DNA from: Brevibacillus brevis | Lineage (GTDB): Bacteria; Bacillota; Bacilli; Brevibacillales; Brevibacillaceae | Direction of reading: 5' to 3' | Length of the DNA stretch: 64,000 nt | Assembly (NCBI RefSeq): GCF_900637055.1 | Contig: NZ_LR134338.1 | Span: 3,730,001-3,794,000 of the forward strand | Part shown: positions 26,768 to 35,580 of the stretch, piece by piece | How the letters are laid out: each line of letters opens with the position of its first letter | Numbering within the stretch: position 1 is the stretch's first letter | Made by a program: the position numbers and the translations under genes | The notes under the pieces: generated by a model | What the model was told of the DNA's origin: nothing | Database searches by the model: none | Seen by the model: the letters and a program-made list of their open reading frames with translations, nothing else

Positions 26768-27622
26768 TCATTTCCATGAATGGTAGATATTTTCCGCATA
26801 CCCGGTAATGGCTTCATCGTAATCTGGATACGGATATCCGAGGCTTTCTGCCACCGCTTTGGCGTACTTTCGAAATAGCTCATAGCAAGTGAATAACGCT
26901 TCCCACATGTCTGCGTAGCCACTTTCGCGATAAGTGGACAGTAGCGCTTCCCAATCTTCTTTTGGAAGATGGTGTTCGATAAATTTGTAATTTTTCCCGA
27001 CACTAAAGGTAAACCCTTTCTCACATCCGATTTGCCAAGCCATCATTCGCAATAGATTCGGTCGGGCGATTTCGTTGAGATGGTCAATCGCAAACAGGAT
27101 TTCTTTTCTCGCCAGACCTTTGACAACGTAAGTAGAAACCATCCAAAATTCATTGCAGCAGTCATCAAACTCTCTAGCAGTTGGCTTTTTGATCCAATAT
27201 TGATGATCGGAAGCGATCACCTCGTGTTTGACAAGCTCGTCCTTATCCAGTAAAACCTCAACCAGGCCGTCGCTATCGGCAAAATACTGCTCTGTCTCGT
27301 CTATCGGAATCAACGTCAGATCTACTTTATTTCCATCCTCAAATAGCATGAGATAGGAAAACCAATTCCCTAACTCGGACGGAAAAAGCTCCATATCTTC
27401 CGGTTTTTGCATCATGATTCGATTCCCAAAAACATCGAGCCATTGATCATTTTCCTTGAAAGAATCCATTTCTGTCACAAAATACGAAATATCATAATCT
27501 TGGAATGGATCAGCGAGTATATTTTTGTTCGTGCGTGACCCTTCCAAGGTTACCAAGCGGATTCGATCATCCCTCCTGGCGAAATCGATCAGCATGCCCA
27601 TCATTTCTTGTTCCGTTCTCAA
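26768..27622 (-). CDS. Aminoglycoside 6-adenylyltransferase-like protein (AadK family)
   Basis: The 284-residue protein matches the ANT(6)/AadK nucleotidyltransferases, which adenylylate streptomycin at the 6-position. The active-site pattern is visible as GSRTN (about residues 28-32) followed by DYDISYFV (about 42-49) and a third acidic position in NKVDLTLIP. Chromosomal homologues are widespread in Bacillales and not all give resistance. The start is TTG at 27620-27622 behind GGAGGGG. It is a lone gene between efp and the candidate RNA, interrupting the conserved yqh gene order. The substrate is not proven by sequence. Confidence 0.82.
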   Translation of the reverse strand: MRTEQEMMGMLIDFARRDDRIRLVTLEGSRTNKNILADPFQDYDISYFVTEMDSFKENDQWLDVFGNRIMMQKPEDMELFPSELGNWFSYLMLFEDGNKVDLTLIPIDETEQYFADSDGLVEVLLDKDELVKHEVIASDHQYWIKKPTAREFDDCCNEFWMVSTYVVKGLARKEILFAIDHLNEIARPNLLRMMAWQIGCEKGFTFSVGKNYKFIEHHLPKEDWEALLSTYRESGYADMWEALFTCYELFRKYAKAVAESLGYPYPDYDEAITGYAENIYHSWK

Positions 27623-27713
27623 TGCAGTACCCCTCCACCCTACTATTTCTCCGTTCCATTTACTTTAGTGGAACTGCATAATTTTTACAATACTGCATCA
27701 ATAAAGGAGAAGC

Positions 27714-27750
27714 AAATAAAAAAAGCTGCACCCATATGGGCACAGCTTTT
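27714..27750 (-). terminator. Terminator after efp
   Basis: The arms 27721-27728 and 27743-27750 (AAAAGCTG/CAGCTTTT), with an inner CCC/GGG pair, are followed by TTTTATTT on the minus strand. Confidence 0.8.
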
Positions 27751-27767
27751 TCTTGCAATCCGTACTT

Positions 27768-28325
27768 TTACGCGCGGGAAACGTATGCTTCCGTACGAGT
27801 ATCAATGATCAGACGCTCTCCTTCTTCTACGAAGAGAGGAACGTTTACTACGAAACCAGTTTCCAAGGTTGCTTTCTTTGTTACGTTGGAAGCAGTGTCA
27901 CCTTTTACACCTGGCTCACATTCGGTTACAACGAGTTCAACCGTATTCGGCAATTGAATACCGATTGTTTCTCCGTTGTACTGCATGATTTGCACGTTCA
28001 TGTTTTCCTTGAGGAAACGCAGTTCACGCTCGATTTGGTTGCGAGTGAACGTCATTTGCTCGTATGTCTCGGTATTCATGAAAGTGTACTCGTCTCCGCT
28101 CGCATACAGATATTGCATGGTGCTGGATTCGATGCGGGCAGGGTTAACTTTTTCACCGCCACGGAAAGTCATTTCCGTCGTGTTGCCGTTGCGCAGGTTG
28201 CGCAGTTTGGAGCGAACGAAAGCCGCACCTTTACCTGGTTTTACGTGTTGGAATTCTAGCACGGTATAAATATTGCCATCCACTTCGATTGTCAAACCGG
28301 TACGAAAATCGTTTACAGAGATCAT
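27768..28325 (-). CDS. efp: Translation elongation factor P
   Basis: EF-P relieves ribosome stalling at polyproline. The 185-residue protein has the KOW-like N-terminal domain with the tip lysine in [12 protein letters not shown] (about residue 32) and two OB-fold domains, including the C-terminal signature region ([15 protein letters not shown]). A GGGAGG site precedes the ATG at 28323-28325. It is downstream of pepP, as in B. subtilis (yqhT-yqhU). Confidence 0.97.
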   Translation of the reverse strand: MISVNDFRTGLTIEVDGNIYTVLEFQHVKPGKGAAFVRSKLRNLRNGNTTEMTFRGGEKVNPARIESSTMQYLYASGDEYTFMNTETYEQMTFTRNQIERELRFLKENMNVQIMQYNGETIGIQLPNTVELVVTECEPGVKGDTASNVTKKATLETGFVVNVPLFVEEGERLIIDTRTEAYVSRA

Positions 28326-28366
28326 GGTAGTCCTCCCAAATCAATCAATAACAGAATAAGTATAAA

Positions 28367-29437
28367 TTACACAGGCAAAATGAGCAACTCTTTCGTGGAC
28401 CTGTTCAGGTTCTCATGACCATCAGCTGTAATCCACACATCGTCTTCGATCCGAACGCCACCAAGTCCTGTTACATAAATGCCTGGCTCCATTGTCACGA
28501 GCATACCTGGCTCCAATACGAAGGTGCTGACAGTCGACAGCCCCGGCAGCTCGTGAACTTCCAGTCCGAGGCCATGACCTGCACTGTGTCCATATGCGTC
28601 ACCATAGCCTGCTGCTGTGATGATATCTCGCGTTGCTGCGTCAGCGTCTTTTGCGGATACACCTGGCTTCAGTGCTTCTAAACCTGCCAACTGCGCACGC
28701 AGAACGATTTCGTAGATTTCACGCATTTTCGGGTCTGGCTCTCCCACAGACAACGTGCGTGTGATGTCGGAATGGTAGCCCTGATAAGCAGCACCAAAGT
28801 CGAGCGTAACCATTTCCCCTGCCTGAATCACTTTCTCGGAAGCTCGTCCGTGTGGCAGAGCGCCGCGCACACCTGACGCTACGATCATATCAAAAGCAGA
28901 GCCTGTCGCTCCTTGTTTGCGCATGAAGTATTCCAATTCCAAAGCAACATCGGATTCACGCACACCTGGCTTGATGTAACCTTGAATATGCGTAAAAGCC
29001 GCTTCTGCGATCCGAACCGCTTCACGAATAATGACCATCTCAGATTCGTCTTTAAACATGCGGATTTTTTCAAGCAGACCGCTTGTTGGTACCAGCTCCA
29101 CTCCGTCAAATCCTTTGTTCCAATCCTGATAGGTGCTAAAGGACACGCTGCTCTCAAATGCCAAGCGCTTGATCCCTTTTTCTTGCAGGAGCTTTGCAAT
29201 CGCTTCGACAGCTTTTCTCTCGTTGTTTACCACCGTAAAATCTGGTGCCTGTTCTTGCCCTTGTTCCACATAGCGAAAGTCTGTGACGAGAAACGCCTCT
29301 GTTTCGGTGACAATTACCCATCCCGTTGAACCTGTGAAACCACTCAGGTAGAAGCGATTCTCTGTTTTTTCGGTAATAAACGCCTCTGCTCCAACTTGTG
29401 TCAGTGCCTCGCGCAATTTATGCAGACGTTGTTTCAT
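28367..29437 (-). CDS. Xaa-Pro aminopeptidase family M24 (YqhT-like)
   Basis: The 356-residue protein has a creatinase-like N-terminal domain (about 1-125) and a pita-bread M24 domain with the metal ligands in TLDFGAAYQGYHSDITRT (two Asp), GHGLGLEVHE (His), TMEPGIY (Glu) and GGVRIEDDV (Glu). It should cleave an N-terminal residue next to proline. It lies between aroQ and efp. It is cytoplasmic, with no signal peptide. Confidence 0.94.
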   Translation of the reverse strand: MKQRLHKLREALTQVGAEAFITEKTENRFYLSGFTGSTGWVIVTETEAFLVTDFRYVEQGQEQAPDFTVVNNERKAVEAIAKLLQEKGIKRLAFESSVSFSTYQDWNKGFDGVELVPTSGLLEKIRMFKDESEMVIIREAVRIAEAAFTHIQGYIKPGVRESDVALELEYFMRKQGATGSAFDMIVASGVRGALPHGRASEKVIQAGEMVTLDFGAAYQGYHSDITRTLSVGEPDPKMREIYEIVLRAQLAGLEALKPGVSAKDADAATRDIITAAGYGDAYGHSAGHGLGLEVHELPGLSTVSTFVLEPGMLVTMEPGIYVTGLGGVRIEDDVWITADGHENLNRSTKELLILPV

Positions 29438-29465
29438 GACAGCCTTTTCCCCTTTTCGAAAGCTA

Positions 29466-29906
29466 TTATTTTTTTCCGATTTTACGGACGAGCGCTCTTA
29501 GTGCCCATTCATATCCATCGATTCCCAATCCGACAACTTGTCCAATCGCGATAGGAGCGATGACCGAGTGATGGCGAAATGGTTCCCGTGCATGAATATT
29601 GGAGATATGTACTTCAATCGTTGGCAGAGCTACACTGGCCAATGCGTCTCGGATCGCATAGCTGTAATGGGTGAATGCCCCTGGATTGATCAAGATGCCG
29701 TCATGGACACCTCTCGCCTGATGAATCGCGTCGATGAGGACACCTTCGTGATTCGATTGGAGATGCTCAAGCTTTCCACCCAACTCATCCATGACACCCT
29801 TCAGGATTGTCACCACATCCTCCAGCGTTTCCCTTCCGTAAACATCCGGCTCCCTTGTCCCCAATAAATTCAGGTTGGGCCCGTTCAGTACCAAGACGGA
29901 AGTCAT
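29466..29906 (-). CDS. aroQ: Type II 3-dehydroquinate dehydratase
   Basis: AroQ dehydrates 3-dehydroquinate in the shikimate pathway. The 146-residue protein begins [21 protein letters not shown], with the catalytic tyrosine in the latter part, and has [17 protein letters not shown] and [18 protein letters not shown] (the form here is IEVHISN). The length is standard. A GAGGG site lies 7 bases before the ATG. A second shikimate-pathway gene, aroK, occurs in this window at 48 kb. Confidence 0.96.
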   Translation of the reverse strand: MTSVLVLNGPNLNLLGTREPDVYGRETLEDVVTILKGVMDELGGKLEHLQSNHEGVLIDAIHQARGVHDGILINPGAFTHYSYAIRDALASVALPTIEVHISNIHAREPFRHHSVIAPIAIGQVVGLGIDGYEWALRALVRKIGKK

Positions 29907-29944
29907 CGACCATCCCTCTCCCTATAAAAGTTTTTTTCCGTGTA

Positions 29945-29975
29945 AGAATTTATAAGCGACATGCTTATGAATTCT
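29945..29975. promoter_or_regulatory. Near-perfect inverted repeat upstream of aroQ
   Basis: The arms 29945-29957 and 29963-29975 (13 bases each, one mismatch; AGAATTTATAAGC and GCTTATGAATTCT) flank a 5-base centre. It lies 39-69 bases upstream of the aroQ start and could be an operator or a leader hairpin. Confidence 0.4.
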
Positions 29976-30013
29976 GGAGCGCATGAAACTAACCGCAAAA
30001 ACGCGGTCGCTCC
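29976..30013. promoter_or_regulatory. Second hairpin upstream of aroQ
   Basis: An outer stem (GGAGCG 29976-29981 with CGCTCC 30008-30013) stacks on an inner stem (ACCGC 29992-29996 with GCGGT 30003-30007), with a 10-base bulge on one side. It directly adjoins the inverted repeat at 29945-29975. No T-run follows, so it is not a plain terminator. Confidence 0.35.
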
Positions 30014-30153
30014 GCTTTGAAGAGGCATCGATAGTAGTTTTCTTACTAATGAAACATTTTACCACAAGCGCCCCTGGTTCCATAGTAGGCATTCATCTAT
30101 GCAACATTACGAACATTGTTACATCCATTTTGACAAGGAATGGAGAAATCCTC

Positions 30154-30666
30154 CTACCTTGTGGACTCATTCCATGCATGATTCTCGTCTGACTGCTCGA
30201 GTATGATTGTCATTCCAATGAACAAGCCAAACGTCAAATACCAAGCGGCTTCCGTACTTAAAGTGGCGACCTCCCAATTTGCGATATGAAAGAAAAAGCC
30301 CGCTATCACTAACATGACTGCCCCGTAGACGAGTCCCAGCCACCACGCACGGATCCGGCTAAAAAGCAAGCTGAACACAAATGAGGCAACGGCTGTTTCA
30401 ACGAACAGCACGATAGCACCAAGGCACACGCTCGTAAACGTATTTTCATCCTCGATGCTGATAAAAGGACGTGCAAACGATCCGACTCCGTACGGGGTCA
30501 TGTTCAAAAAGTGAGCCATCAAACGAACGAGCCCCCAAATGATCGTTCCCCAGAATGCGACCTCCAAAATCTTCGAAGTGGAGATTCTTTTACTCCCTTG
30601 CCTGCCTTCTTCCGTATGGGATACGCGTTCTTGCTTGTGCTTTCGTCCTGTTTTGCTTCTTTCCAT
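30154..30666 (-). CDS. yqhR: YqhR family membrane protein
   Basis: The 170-residue protein has a basic N-terminus (about 1-30) and four membrane segments (about 35-55, 75-95, 105-125 and 135-155). It matches YqhR, which has the same place between yqhQ and aroQ in B. subtilis. The ATG at 30664-30666 has a GAGGTG site 6 bases upstream; a GTG three codons earlier lies in that site. Function unknown. Confidence 0.78.
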   Translation of the reverse strand: MERSKTGRKHKQERVSHTEEGRQGSKRISTSKILEVAFWGTIIWGLVRLMAHFLNMTPYGVGSFARPFISIEDENTFTSVCLGAIVLFVETAVASFVFSLLFSRIRAWWLGLVYGAVMLVIAGFFFHIANWEVATLSTEAAWYLTFGLFIGMTIILEQSDENHAWNESTR

Positions 30667-30802
30667 TTCCATCACCTCTGTTCTCTAGTATGCTCTTCCT
30701 CTAAGCTTTTCACTTTTACTTTACATTTGTTGGAAAAGTGCGAACTCCTTGTAGCTTCAAGTCGCCATTTCCGTTAATATAGTGGTAAGGATGGTGATTG
30801 TA

Positions 30803-31738
30803 TTGGCGCAACAAAACGTACCTAGCTACGGCGGTCAGGCCGTCATCGAAGGAGTTATGTTCGGTGGCAAAACCATGACTGTTACGGCTGTTCGCAAAAA
30901 AAATCATGAAATTGAGTATTTTGAATCCCCACGATCGGAATATAAATGGATTACTACGCTGAAAAAGATTCCGTTTGTGCGTGGGATTGTTGGTTTGGTC
31001 GAAGCCAGCGCCAATGGGGCCAAACATCTCAACTTCGCCTCTGAACAATACAGTATGGAGTCTGGAGAAGAAGTTTCTGAAAGCCCATCGAAGCTCACCA
31101 TGATTTTAGGTGTTGCTGTCGTCGGGGTACTTTCTTTCCTGTTCGGCAAATTCGTATTTACACTCGTTCCCGTTTTCCTGGCCGACTTTTTACTCGGAAA
31201 ATGGGTACCGGATGGCGTTCCTCAAACGTTGGCTGAAGGCGGATTTAAAATCTTGCTCCTCCTCGGCTACATTACAGCAATTGCACAAGCTCCGTTGATT
31301 AAAAGGCTTTTTCAATACCATGGAGCCGAGCATAAAGTGATTAACGCATTCGAATCCGGGGTAGAATTAACAGTAGCCAATGTACAAAAATTTTCCGCTC
31401 TGCATTATCGTTGCGGCAGTAGTTTTCTCATTTTCTCAGTGTTCGTCGGTGTAGTGATTTACTCACTGTTCAGTTATGACTCCCTGACGGAGAGGGTCGT
31501 ACAACGCATTGTTCTTTTGCCACTGGTAATCGGCGTCTCTTACGAGGTTTTGCAGTGGACAAACAAGCTCCGTGATGTACCAGTCCTACGTTACCTTGGT
31601 TATCCAGGATTGTGGTTGCAAAAGATCACGACTCGTGAACCAGATGACAGCCAAGTCGAGGTAGCCATCGCTTCATTCCAAAAGATGCGGGAGCTTGATC
31701 AGAAGCACGTGCAGGAAAGAATGGTTACGACCGGATAA
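30803..31738 (+). CDS. yqhQ: DUF1385 family membrane protein (YqhQ-like)
   Basis: The 311-residue protein starts YGGQAVIEGVMFGGKTMT, the hallmark of DUF1385, and has about four membrane segments (110-130, 150-175, 215-235 and 245-265). The QYHGAEHKVINAFE segment is also family-typical and contains two histidines that may bind metal. The TTG at 30803 is chosen as start because AAGGATGGTG lies 6 bases upstream and the resulting N-terminus fits the family; in-frame GTG and ATG codons occur further upstream. It is divergent from yqhR and probably cotranscribed with yqhP. Confidence 0.88.
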   Translation: MAQQNVPSYGGQAVIEGVMFGGKTMTVTAVRKKNHEIEYFESPRSEYKWITTLKKIPFVRGIVGLVEASANGAKHLNFASEQYSMESGEEVSESPSKLTMILGVAVVGVLSFLFGKFVFTLVPVFLADFLLGKWVPDGVPQTLAEGGFKILLLLGYITAIAQAPLIKRLFQYHGAEHKVINAFESGVELTVANVQKFSALHYRCGSSFLIFSVFVGVVIYSLFSYDSLTERVVQRIVLLPLVIGVSYEVLQWTNKLRDVPVLRYLGYPGLWLQKITTREPDDSQVEVAIASFQKMRELDQKHVQERMVTTG

Positions 31739-31774
31739 CGTGAGGCATTTTTATTCCCATAGAGGTGAAGCCCT

Positions 31775-32134
31775 ATGTTACGCCGCATTCCACCAGTGAT
31801 TCTGATAGTGATCGTACTGGCGATTTACGGATTTTTGATAACACTCATCAATGATCCTGTCAGCACGATTGTCATCTTGGGATTATCCGTTGTACTTTTC
31901 TTGGTCGTGCGCAACTATTTACAAACCGGCTCCTTCTTTTCACAAGGCGCAGGCTCTGGCAAACCTAGACAGCCAAAGGTCAAGGTGAAGCCAAAGCCCT
32001 CCATTGCTCGGCAAGCTGTGAAGAAGCAGTCGACTACCCCGAGAAAAGATCATCCATTTCGTGTGATCGAAGGCAGCAAAGGGAAGCAAAAAGAGAAACA
32101 AGACGAAAAATCGCAAAATAATATCTCCCACTAA
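31775..32134 (+). CDS. yqhP: SA1362/YqhP family small membrane protein
   Basis: The 119-residue protein has two membrane segments (about 6-25 and 30-47) and a highly basic Lys/Gln-rich tail (about 60-119). It corresponds in place and make-up to YqhP. Function unknown. It follows yqhQ by 36 bases and ends in a terminator. Confidence 0.75.
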   Translation: MLRRIPPVILIVIVLAIYGFLITLINDPVSTIVILGLSVVLFLVVRNYLQTGSFFSQGAGSGKPRQPKVKVKPKPSIARQAVKKQSTTPRKDHPFRVIEGSKGKQKEKQDEKSQNNISH

Positions 32135-32142
32135 AAACAAGA

Positions 32143-32174
32143 ACAGGTTGCCTGAATCGGCGACCTGTTTTTTT
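32143..32174 (+). terminator. Terminator after yqhP
   Basis: A 10-bp stem with one G-U pair (32143-32152 with 32159-32168, ACAGGTTGCC/GGCGACCTGT) is followed by TTTTTTATT. It may also act on the convergent patatin gene. Confidence 0.85.
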
Positions 32175-32175
32175 A

Positions 32176-33105
32176 TTAGACCAGCATTTTCGGAGAGCTA
32201 TTGCGAAACACTTTGACGTAATCTTCAAAATCCCATTGCGCCAAAAATTTGTGAGCCGCTGCCTCCCCTGACTCAAACAATTGTTGCCTCATTTCTTTAG
32301 ACAGCTGAAATTGGGTGGTTCTCACCCCTAATGTATGGATGAAAATCGTCCGAACGGCTTTTGCCTTTTCCACATACAGGCGGTCATGAGCATCGAGCAT
32401 GGTCGCCAGCAATCCCCGAGAGAAGGAAAAAAGACCTTTGATGCTAGTCGCTTCTCTCTTGTCCTGATCATCACTCAGACGAAAACCAATCGTCGGCCAC
32501 CGCGGAGTCCCGGGTACATCAAATAACCACACGGGATAGTTACTCAATAATGCGCCATCGACAATATAGTGGACATGTCCAGCACTTTGCAGCTTTGCAG
32601 GCTGAAAAAAGAACGGGATAGACGAAGACATGCGAACCGCTCGTGCCACAGGAAAATGATCGGGTTCTACACCATATCGTGGCAAATCGTCGGGAAGTAT
32701 AAGCATTTTTCCGTCAGTGACATCAGATGCGACAACTTTCAGCTTACCAGGAGGAAGATCTCCGAATGTTCGCACTCCTTTTCGCTGTAACAACTCCTCT
32801 ATGAACAATTCGATTCGATCTGCTCGATAAATCCCTTCCCGCACGACTAGTTCATAGATTGGCCCGATGAGAGGGAGCCTGCCCAACCCCGAGTGCTTGA
32901 GAAAGTGAAGGTAATCCAGCTCTTCAAAGATCGGTTTCAACTCATGGCTAGAATAGCCTGCGCCGAGCAAAGCTGCAACAATGGAGCCAGCCGAGGTACC
33001 CGCGAGTCTTTCCCATGTGTATCCATTCTCCTCCATGACTCGCAAGGCACCGATAAAAGCGATTCCTTTTACGCCGCCACCTTCAAAGACTGCATCCGCT
33101 TTCAC
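32176..33105 (-). CDS. yqhO: Patatin-like phospholipase family protein (YqhO-like)
   Basis: The 309-residue protein has the patatin signature: the oxyanion loop FEGGGVKGIAFIGAL, the serine lipase box GTSAGS (Ser about residue 41) and the Asp of the Ser-Asp dyad in VDGALLSNYPV. It is a predicted cytoplasmic acyl hydrolase; the substrate is unknown. The GTG at 33103-33105 follows GGGAGGG by 7 bases; an ATG ten codons earlier has no such site. It neighbours mntR, as in B. subtilis. Confidence 0.9.
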   Translation of the reverse strand: MKADAVFEGGGVKGIAFIGALRVMEENGYTWERLAGTSAGSIVAALLGAGYSSHELKPIFEELDYLHFLKHSGLGRLPLIGPIYELVVREGIYRADRIELFIEELLQRKGVRTFGDLPPGKLKVVASDVTDGKMLILPDDLPRYGVEPDHFPVARAVRMSSSIPFFFQPAKLQSAGHVHYIVDGALLSNYPVWLFDVPGTPRWPTIGFRLSDDQDKREATSIKGLFSFSRGLLATMLDAHDRLYVEKAKAVRTIFIHTLGVRTTQFQLSKEMRQQLFESGEAAAHKFLAQWDFEDYVKVFRNSSPKMLV

Positions 33106-33171
33106 CTTGTTTCCCTCCCTAAAATTCCTCCCCATTCTCCATGTATAAGACGACGGCTCTTCCGTTACCAC

Positions 33172-33201
33172 AAAGAAAAACGCAAGCCTGGTCGGCTTGC
33201 G
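33172..33201 (-). terminator. Terminator after mntR
   Basis: An 8-bp stem (33181-33188 with 33194-33201, CGCAAGCC/GGCTTGCG) is followed by TTTTTCTTT on the minus strand. Confidence 0.8.
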
Positions 33202-33224
33202 CTATAATACGATAACGATATAGA

Positions 33225-33656
33225 CTATTCCTCTTTTTGCTCATCTAACAAACGAATGTTACGAAGCTCTTCTATACGCTTTGGATCTGCCTCGAAGTAC
33301 TGAACCAGATACTCCAGGCATGTAATCGATTCCCAGCTCAGGTGGTGCTCGATTCCTTCCACATCCTGATAAATATGCTCTTCATCCAAGCCAATGATCC
33401 GCATAAATTCTTCCAGAAGACTGTGACGGTCCACTAAGCGTTTTCCGATTTTCTTCCCTTTTGGCGTCAACACAAGTCCACGGTATTTTTCATAAACGAG
33501 ATACTTGTCTTTGTCCAGCTTCTGAACCATTTTCGTGACCGAAGAGGGATGTACTTCCAACGCTTCAGCAATATCGGAGACACGAGCATAGCCCTTTTCT
33601 TCAATTAAGTTGTAAATGCGTTCCAAATAGTCTTCCATACTCGGCGTCGGCGGCAT
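33225..33656 (-). CDS. mntR: Manganese-responsive transcriptional regulator MntR
   Basis: MntR is a DtxR-family dimer that represses manganese uptake when Mn(II) is high. The 143-residue protein has the winged helix ([20 protein letters not shown]) and the metal site: Asp and Glu in MEDYLERIY, His in RHSLLEE and the Glu/His group in [12 protein letters not shown]. It is very close to B. subtilis MntR throughout. It is a single gene next to yqhO, as in B. subtilis. Confidence 0.96.
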   Translation of the reverse strand: MPPTPSMEDYLERIYNLIEEKGYARVSDIAEALEVHPSSVTKMVQKLDKDKYLVYEKYRGLVLTPKGKKIGKRLVDRHSLLEEFMRIIGLDEEHIYQDVEGIEHHLSWESITCLEYLVQYFEADPKRIEELRNIRLLDEQKEE

Positions 33657-33755
33657 TGTGAACCCCTCATTTCCAAACCGTTATTTCATCTAGCCAAAAA
33701 AGGCACGTAGAAATATGATACCGTGTAATGAGAACCATTTGCAAGAGAAAAGTAC

Positions 33756-34319
33756 CTATCGTAGCTGTTTTTCTGGTGTTGGGTTCATCATTTGGACATA
33801 TTGTACGAGTTGTTGACCCAATTGCTCCATGCGCGCATGCAAGCGCTCATCCTTCAGCTTGCCTTCAGGTGTAAAGGCATTGTATGCACTTGGGATGGAA
33901 GGGCTAGATGGCAACGGCCATGCGTGCAGGTTGCGCATGATTAACTGCAACGTGTTGACCGTGTTCGTAGCACCCATGCTTCCCCCAGCGACGCCAATAA
34001 TGGCAACCTGCTTGTCACGCAAAATGCGCGCTTCTAAGAAGTCAATGGCATTTTTCAAAGCACCGGTCATTGTGCCATGGTATTCAGGCGAACCGATTAC
34101 AAGGCCATCTGCTTCAGAAATCGCTTTGACAAACCGATGGACAATTTCAGGATACGTACTGGTATCATCACGATCATCATACAGCGGCAGCTTCCAGTCC
34201 GCGAGATGAATCATTTCAACATCGGCACCTGCAGCCTTCGCGGCTTCAAGTACAATATGAATCGCTTGTTTTGTCGTAGAGTTGGCATTCATGCTTCCGG
34301 CTATTCCTACAATTTTCAT
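33756..34319 (-). CDS. NADPH-dependent FMN reductase family flavoprotein
   Basis: The 187-residue flavodoxin-fold protein starts KIVGIAGSMNANSTTKQAI (FMN phosphate loop) and has the GSPEYHGTMTGALKNAIDFL motif typical of NADPH-dependent FMN reductases and azoreductases. It likely reduces flavins or quinones in the cytoplasm; the physiological acceptor is unknown. It is a single gene, adjacent to mntR but not obviously cotranscribed with it. Confidence 0.9.
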   Translation of the reverse strand: MKIVGIAGSMNANSTTKQAIHIVLEAAKAAGADVEMIHLADWKLPLYDDRDDTSTYPEIVHRFVKAISEADGLVIGSPEYHGTMTGALKNAIDFLEARILRDKQVAIIGVAGGSMGATNTVNTLQLIMRNLHAWPLPSSPSIPSAYNAFTPEGKLKDERLHARMEQLGQQLVQYVQMMNPTPEKQLR

Positions 34320-34475
34320 GGTTTCACCCCATCGATAATCTAAATACTGGTATGTTCATCATTATATTCCATTAAGTATATTTTGTAAACATTTATGTTT
34401 ATTTAATATCATCTGTTCTGAACTGACGTGTTTGTCTCATACACTTGTACCAAGTTGCAAGTGAGGATGATGCCT

Positions 34476-35483
34476 ATGGACAAAGTCGCTTGGCATATCG
34501 CCGTGCTTTTTGCAGGGTCTGCGTTAGGTGGATTCTACTTGGGTGGATATGAGTGGTTACGCTTTTTTACTTATTTCGGTTCCTGGGGGACAATAGGCAT
34601 TGCACTTGCGGCTCTTGGTCTCGGATGGTTCGGCGTCCAGCTGTTGACCTTTTGCCATCGGAAGCAAATTCGCTCCCTGTACGAGCTGTACTACGTATTG
34701 TGTGGCGAAGCGTTCGCTTCTAGCCTATCTGTTATCACCCACATTCTGCTGTTGGGCTATACAGGGGTCATGCTTGGGCAACAGGCAGATTTCCTACTGG
34801 AGGAGCTCTCTCCTCTATGGTTCATCCTTCTAACCATTGCAGCCATCTTCTTTATCATAAATCGTTGGAGGTGGATTGTCACTGCAACAGCCATATCTCT
34901 ATCCATCGGTTTCTTATTATTCGGATTGATTTTCAGCGCACAATCCCATGTGCCATTACCGAGCTTGGGTTATCAAATGAATGTGAACTGGCTGATTCAC
35001 GCCGTATTTTTCCTTGCCTTGCATTTTCTTATTAGCTTGGCCACGACTCTACCTTTGGCAGTACGTGCGGCCCATGAGCGAACAGTTCAGATAGGGGCTA
35101 TCATCGGAGCTGGAATCTTCCTTTTGTTCACGGTGTTAGGTCAAGCTATTCTTCTTGCCCACTGGCATGATGCCCACTCCTCTGTACTGCCTTTCAAACA
35201 AATTTTGGTTCAACTGATGACGGGTGGCGATTGGCTACTCGCTATCCTTTCACTCTTGCATGGCGGAGTCATTCTGGCAGCCCTACTCTACTCGTTGACA
35301 CATCCAATTGCAACACGTCAACACCTGCAAATGCTGCCATTGATCATCGTCATGCTGCTTACCGTTTTTGTATTCTCTCTCCTCACACTCGTTGTTCCTT
35401 GGAGTATGTCTGTAATCGCCAGTGCAGCGACCTATTGCGGCATGTTCTTAATTGGCTGGTACGTTTGGAAACATCAGAATTGA
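34476..35483 (+). CDS. YkvI-like multi-spanning membrane protein
   Basis: The 335-residue protein has about ten membrane segments and no soluble domain, with FAGSALGGFYLGGYEWLRFF at the start. It resembles the YkvI family of LeuT-fold transporter-like proteins with unknown substrate. The ATG at 34476 has an AGG site at suitable distance; two ATGs just upstream (34467, 34470) are possible but too close to it. It is a single gene with its own terminator. Confidence 0.75.
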   Translation: MDKVAWHIAVLFAGSALGGFYLGGYEWLRFFTYFGSWGTIGIALAALGLGWFGVQLLTFCHRKQIRSLYELYYVLCGEAFASSLSVITHILLLGYTGVMLGQQADFLLEELSPLWFILLTIAAIFFIINRWRWIVTATAISLSIGFLLFGLIFSAQSHVPLPSLGYQMNVNWLIHAVFFLALHFLISLATTLPLAVRAAHERTVQIGAIIGAGIFLLFTVLGQAILLAHWHDAHSSVLPFKQILVQLMTGGDWLLAILSLLHGGVILAALLYSLTHPIATRQHLQMLPLIIVMLLTVFVFSLLTLVVPWSMSVIASAATYCGMFLIGWYVWKHQN

Positions 35484-35507
35484 CCTGATTGTCTACTCGT
35501 AGCTCCT

Positions 35508-35539
35508 GTGGTCAAGACAGAATCTTGACCACTTTTTTT
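35508..35539 (+). terminator. Terminator after the YkvI-like gene
   Basis: A 10-bp perfect stem (35508-35517 with 35523-35532, GTGGTCAAGA/TCTTGACCAC) is followed by seven T. Confidence 0.92.
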
Positions 35540-35550
35540 GCATTACCACA

Positions 35551-35580
35551 AATAAAAAACGTCCCCCGAAGGAGACGTTT
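35551..35580 (-). terminator. Terminator after the M28-fold gene
   Basis: A stem (35557-35563 with 35574-35580, AAACGTC/GACGTTT) is followed by TTTATT on the minus strand; it begins inside the last codon region of the gene. Confidence 0.75.
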
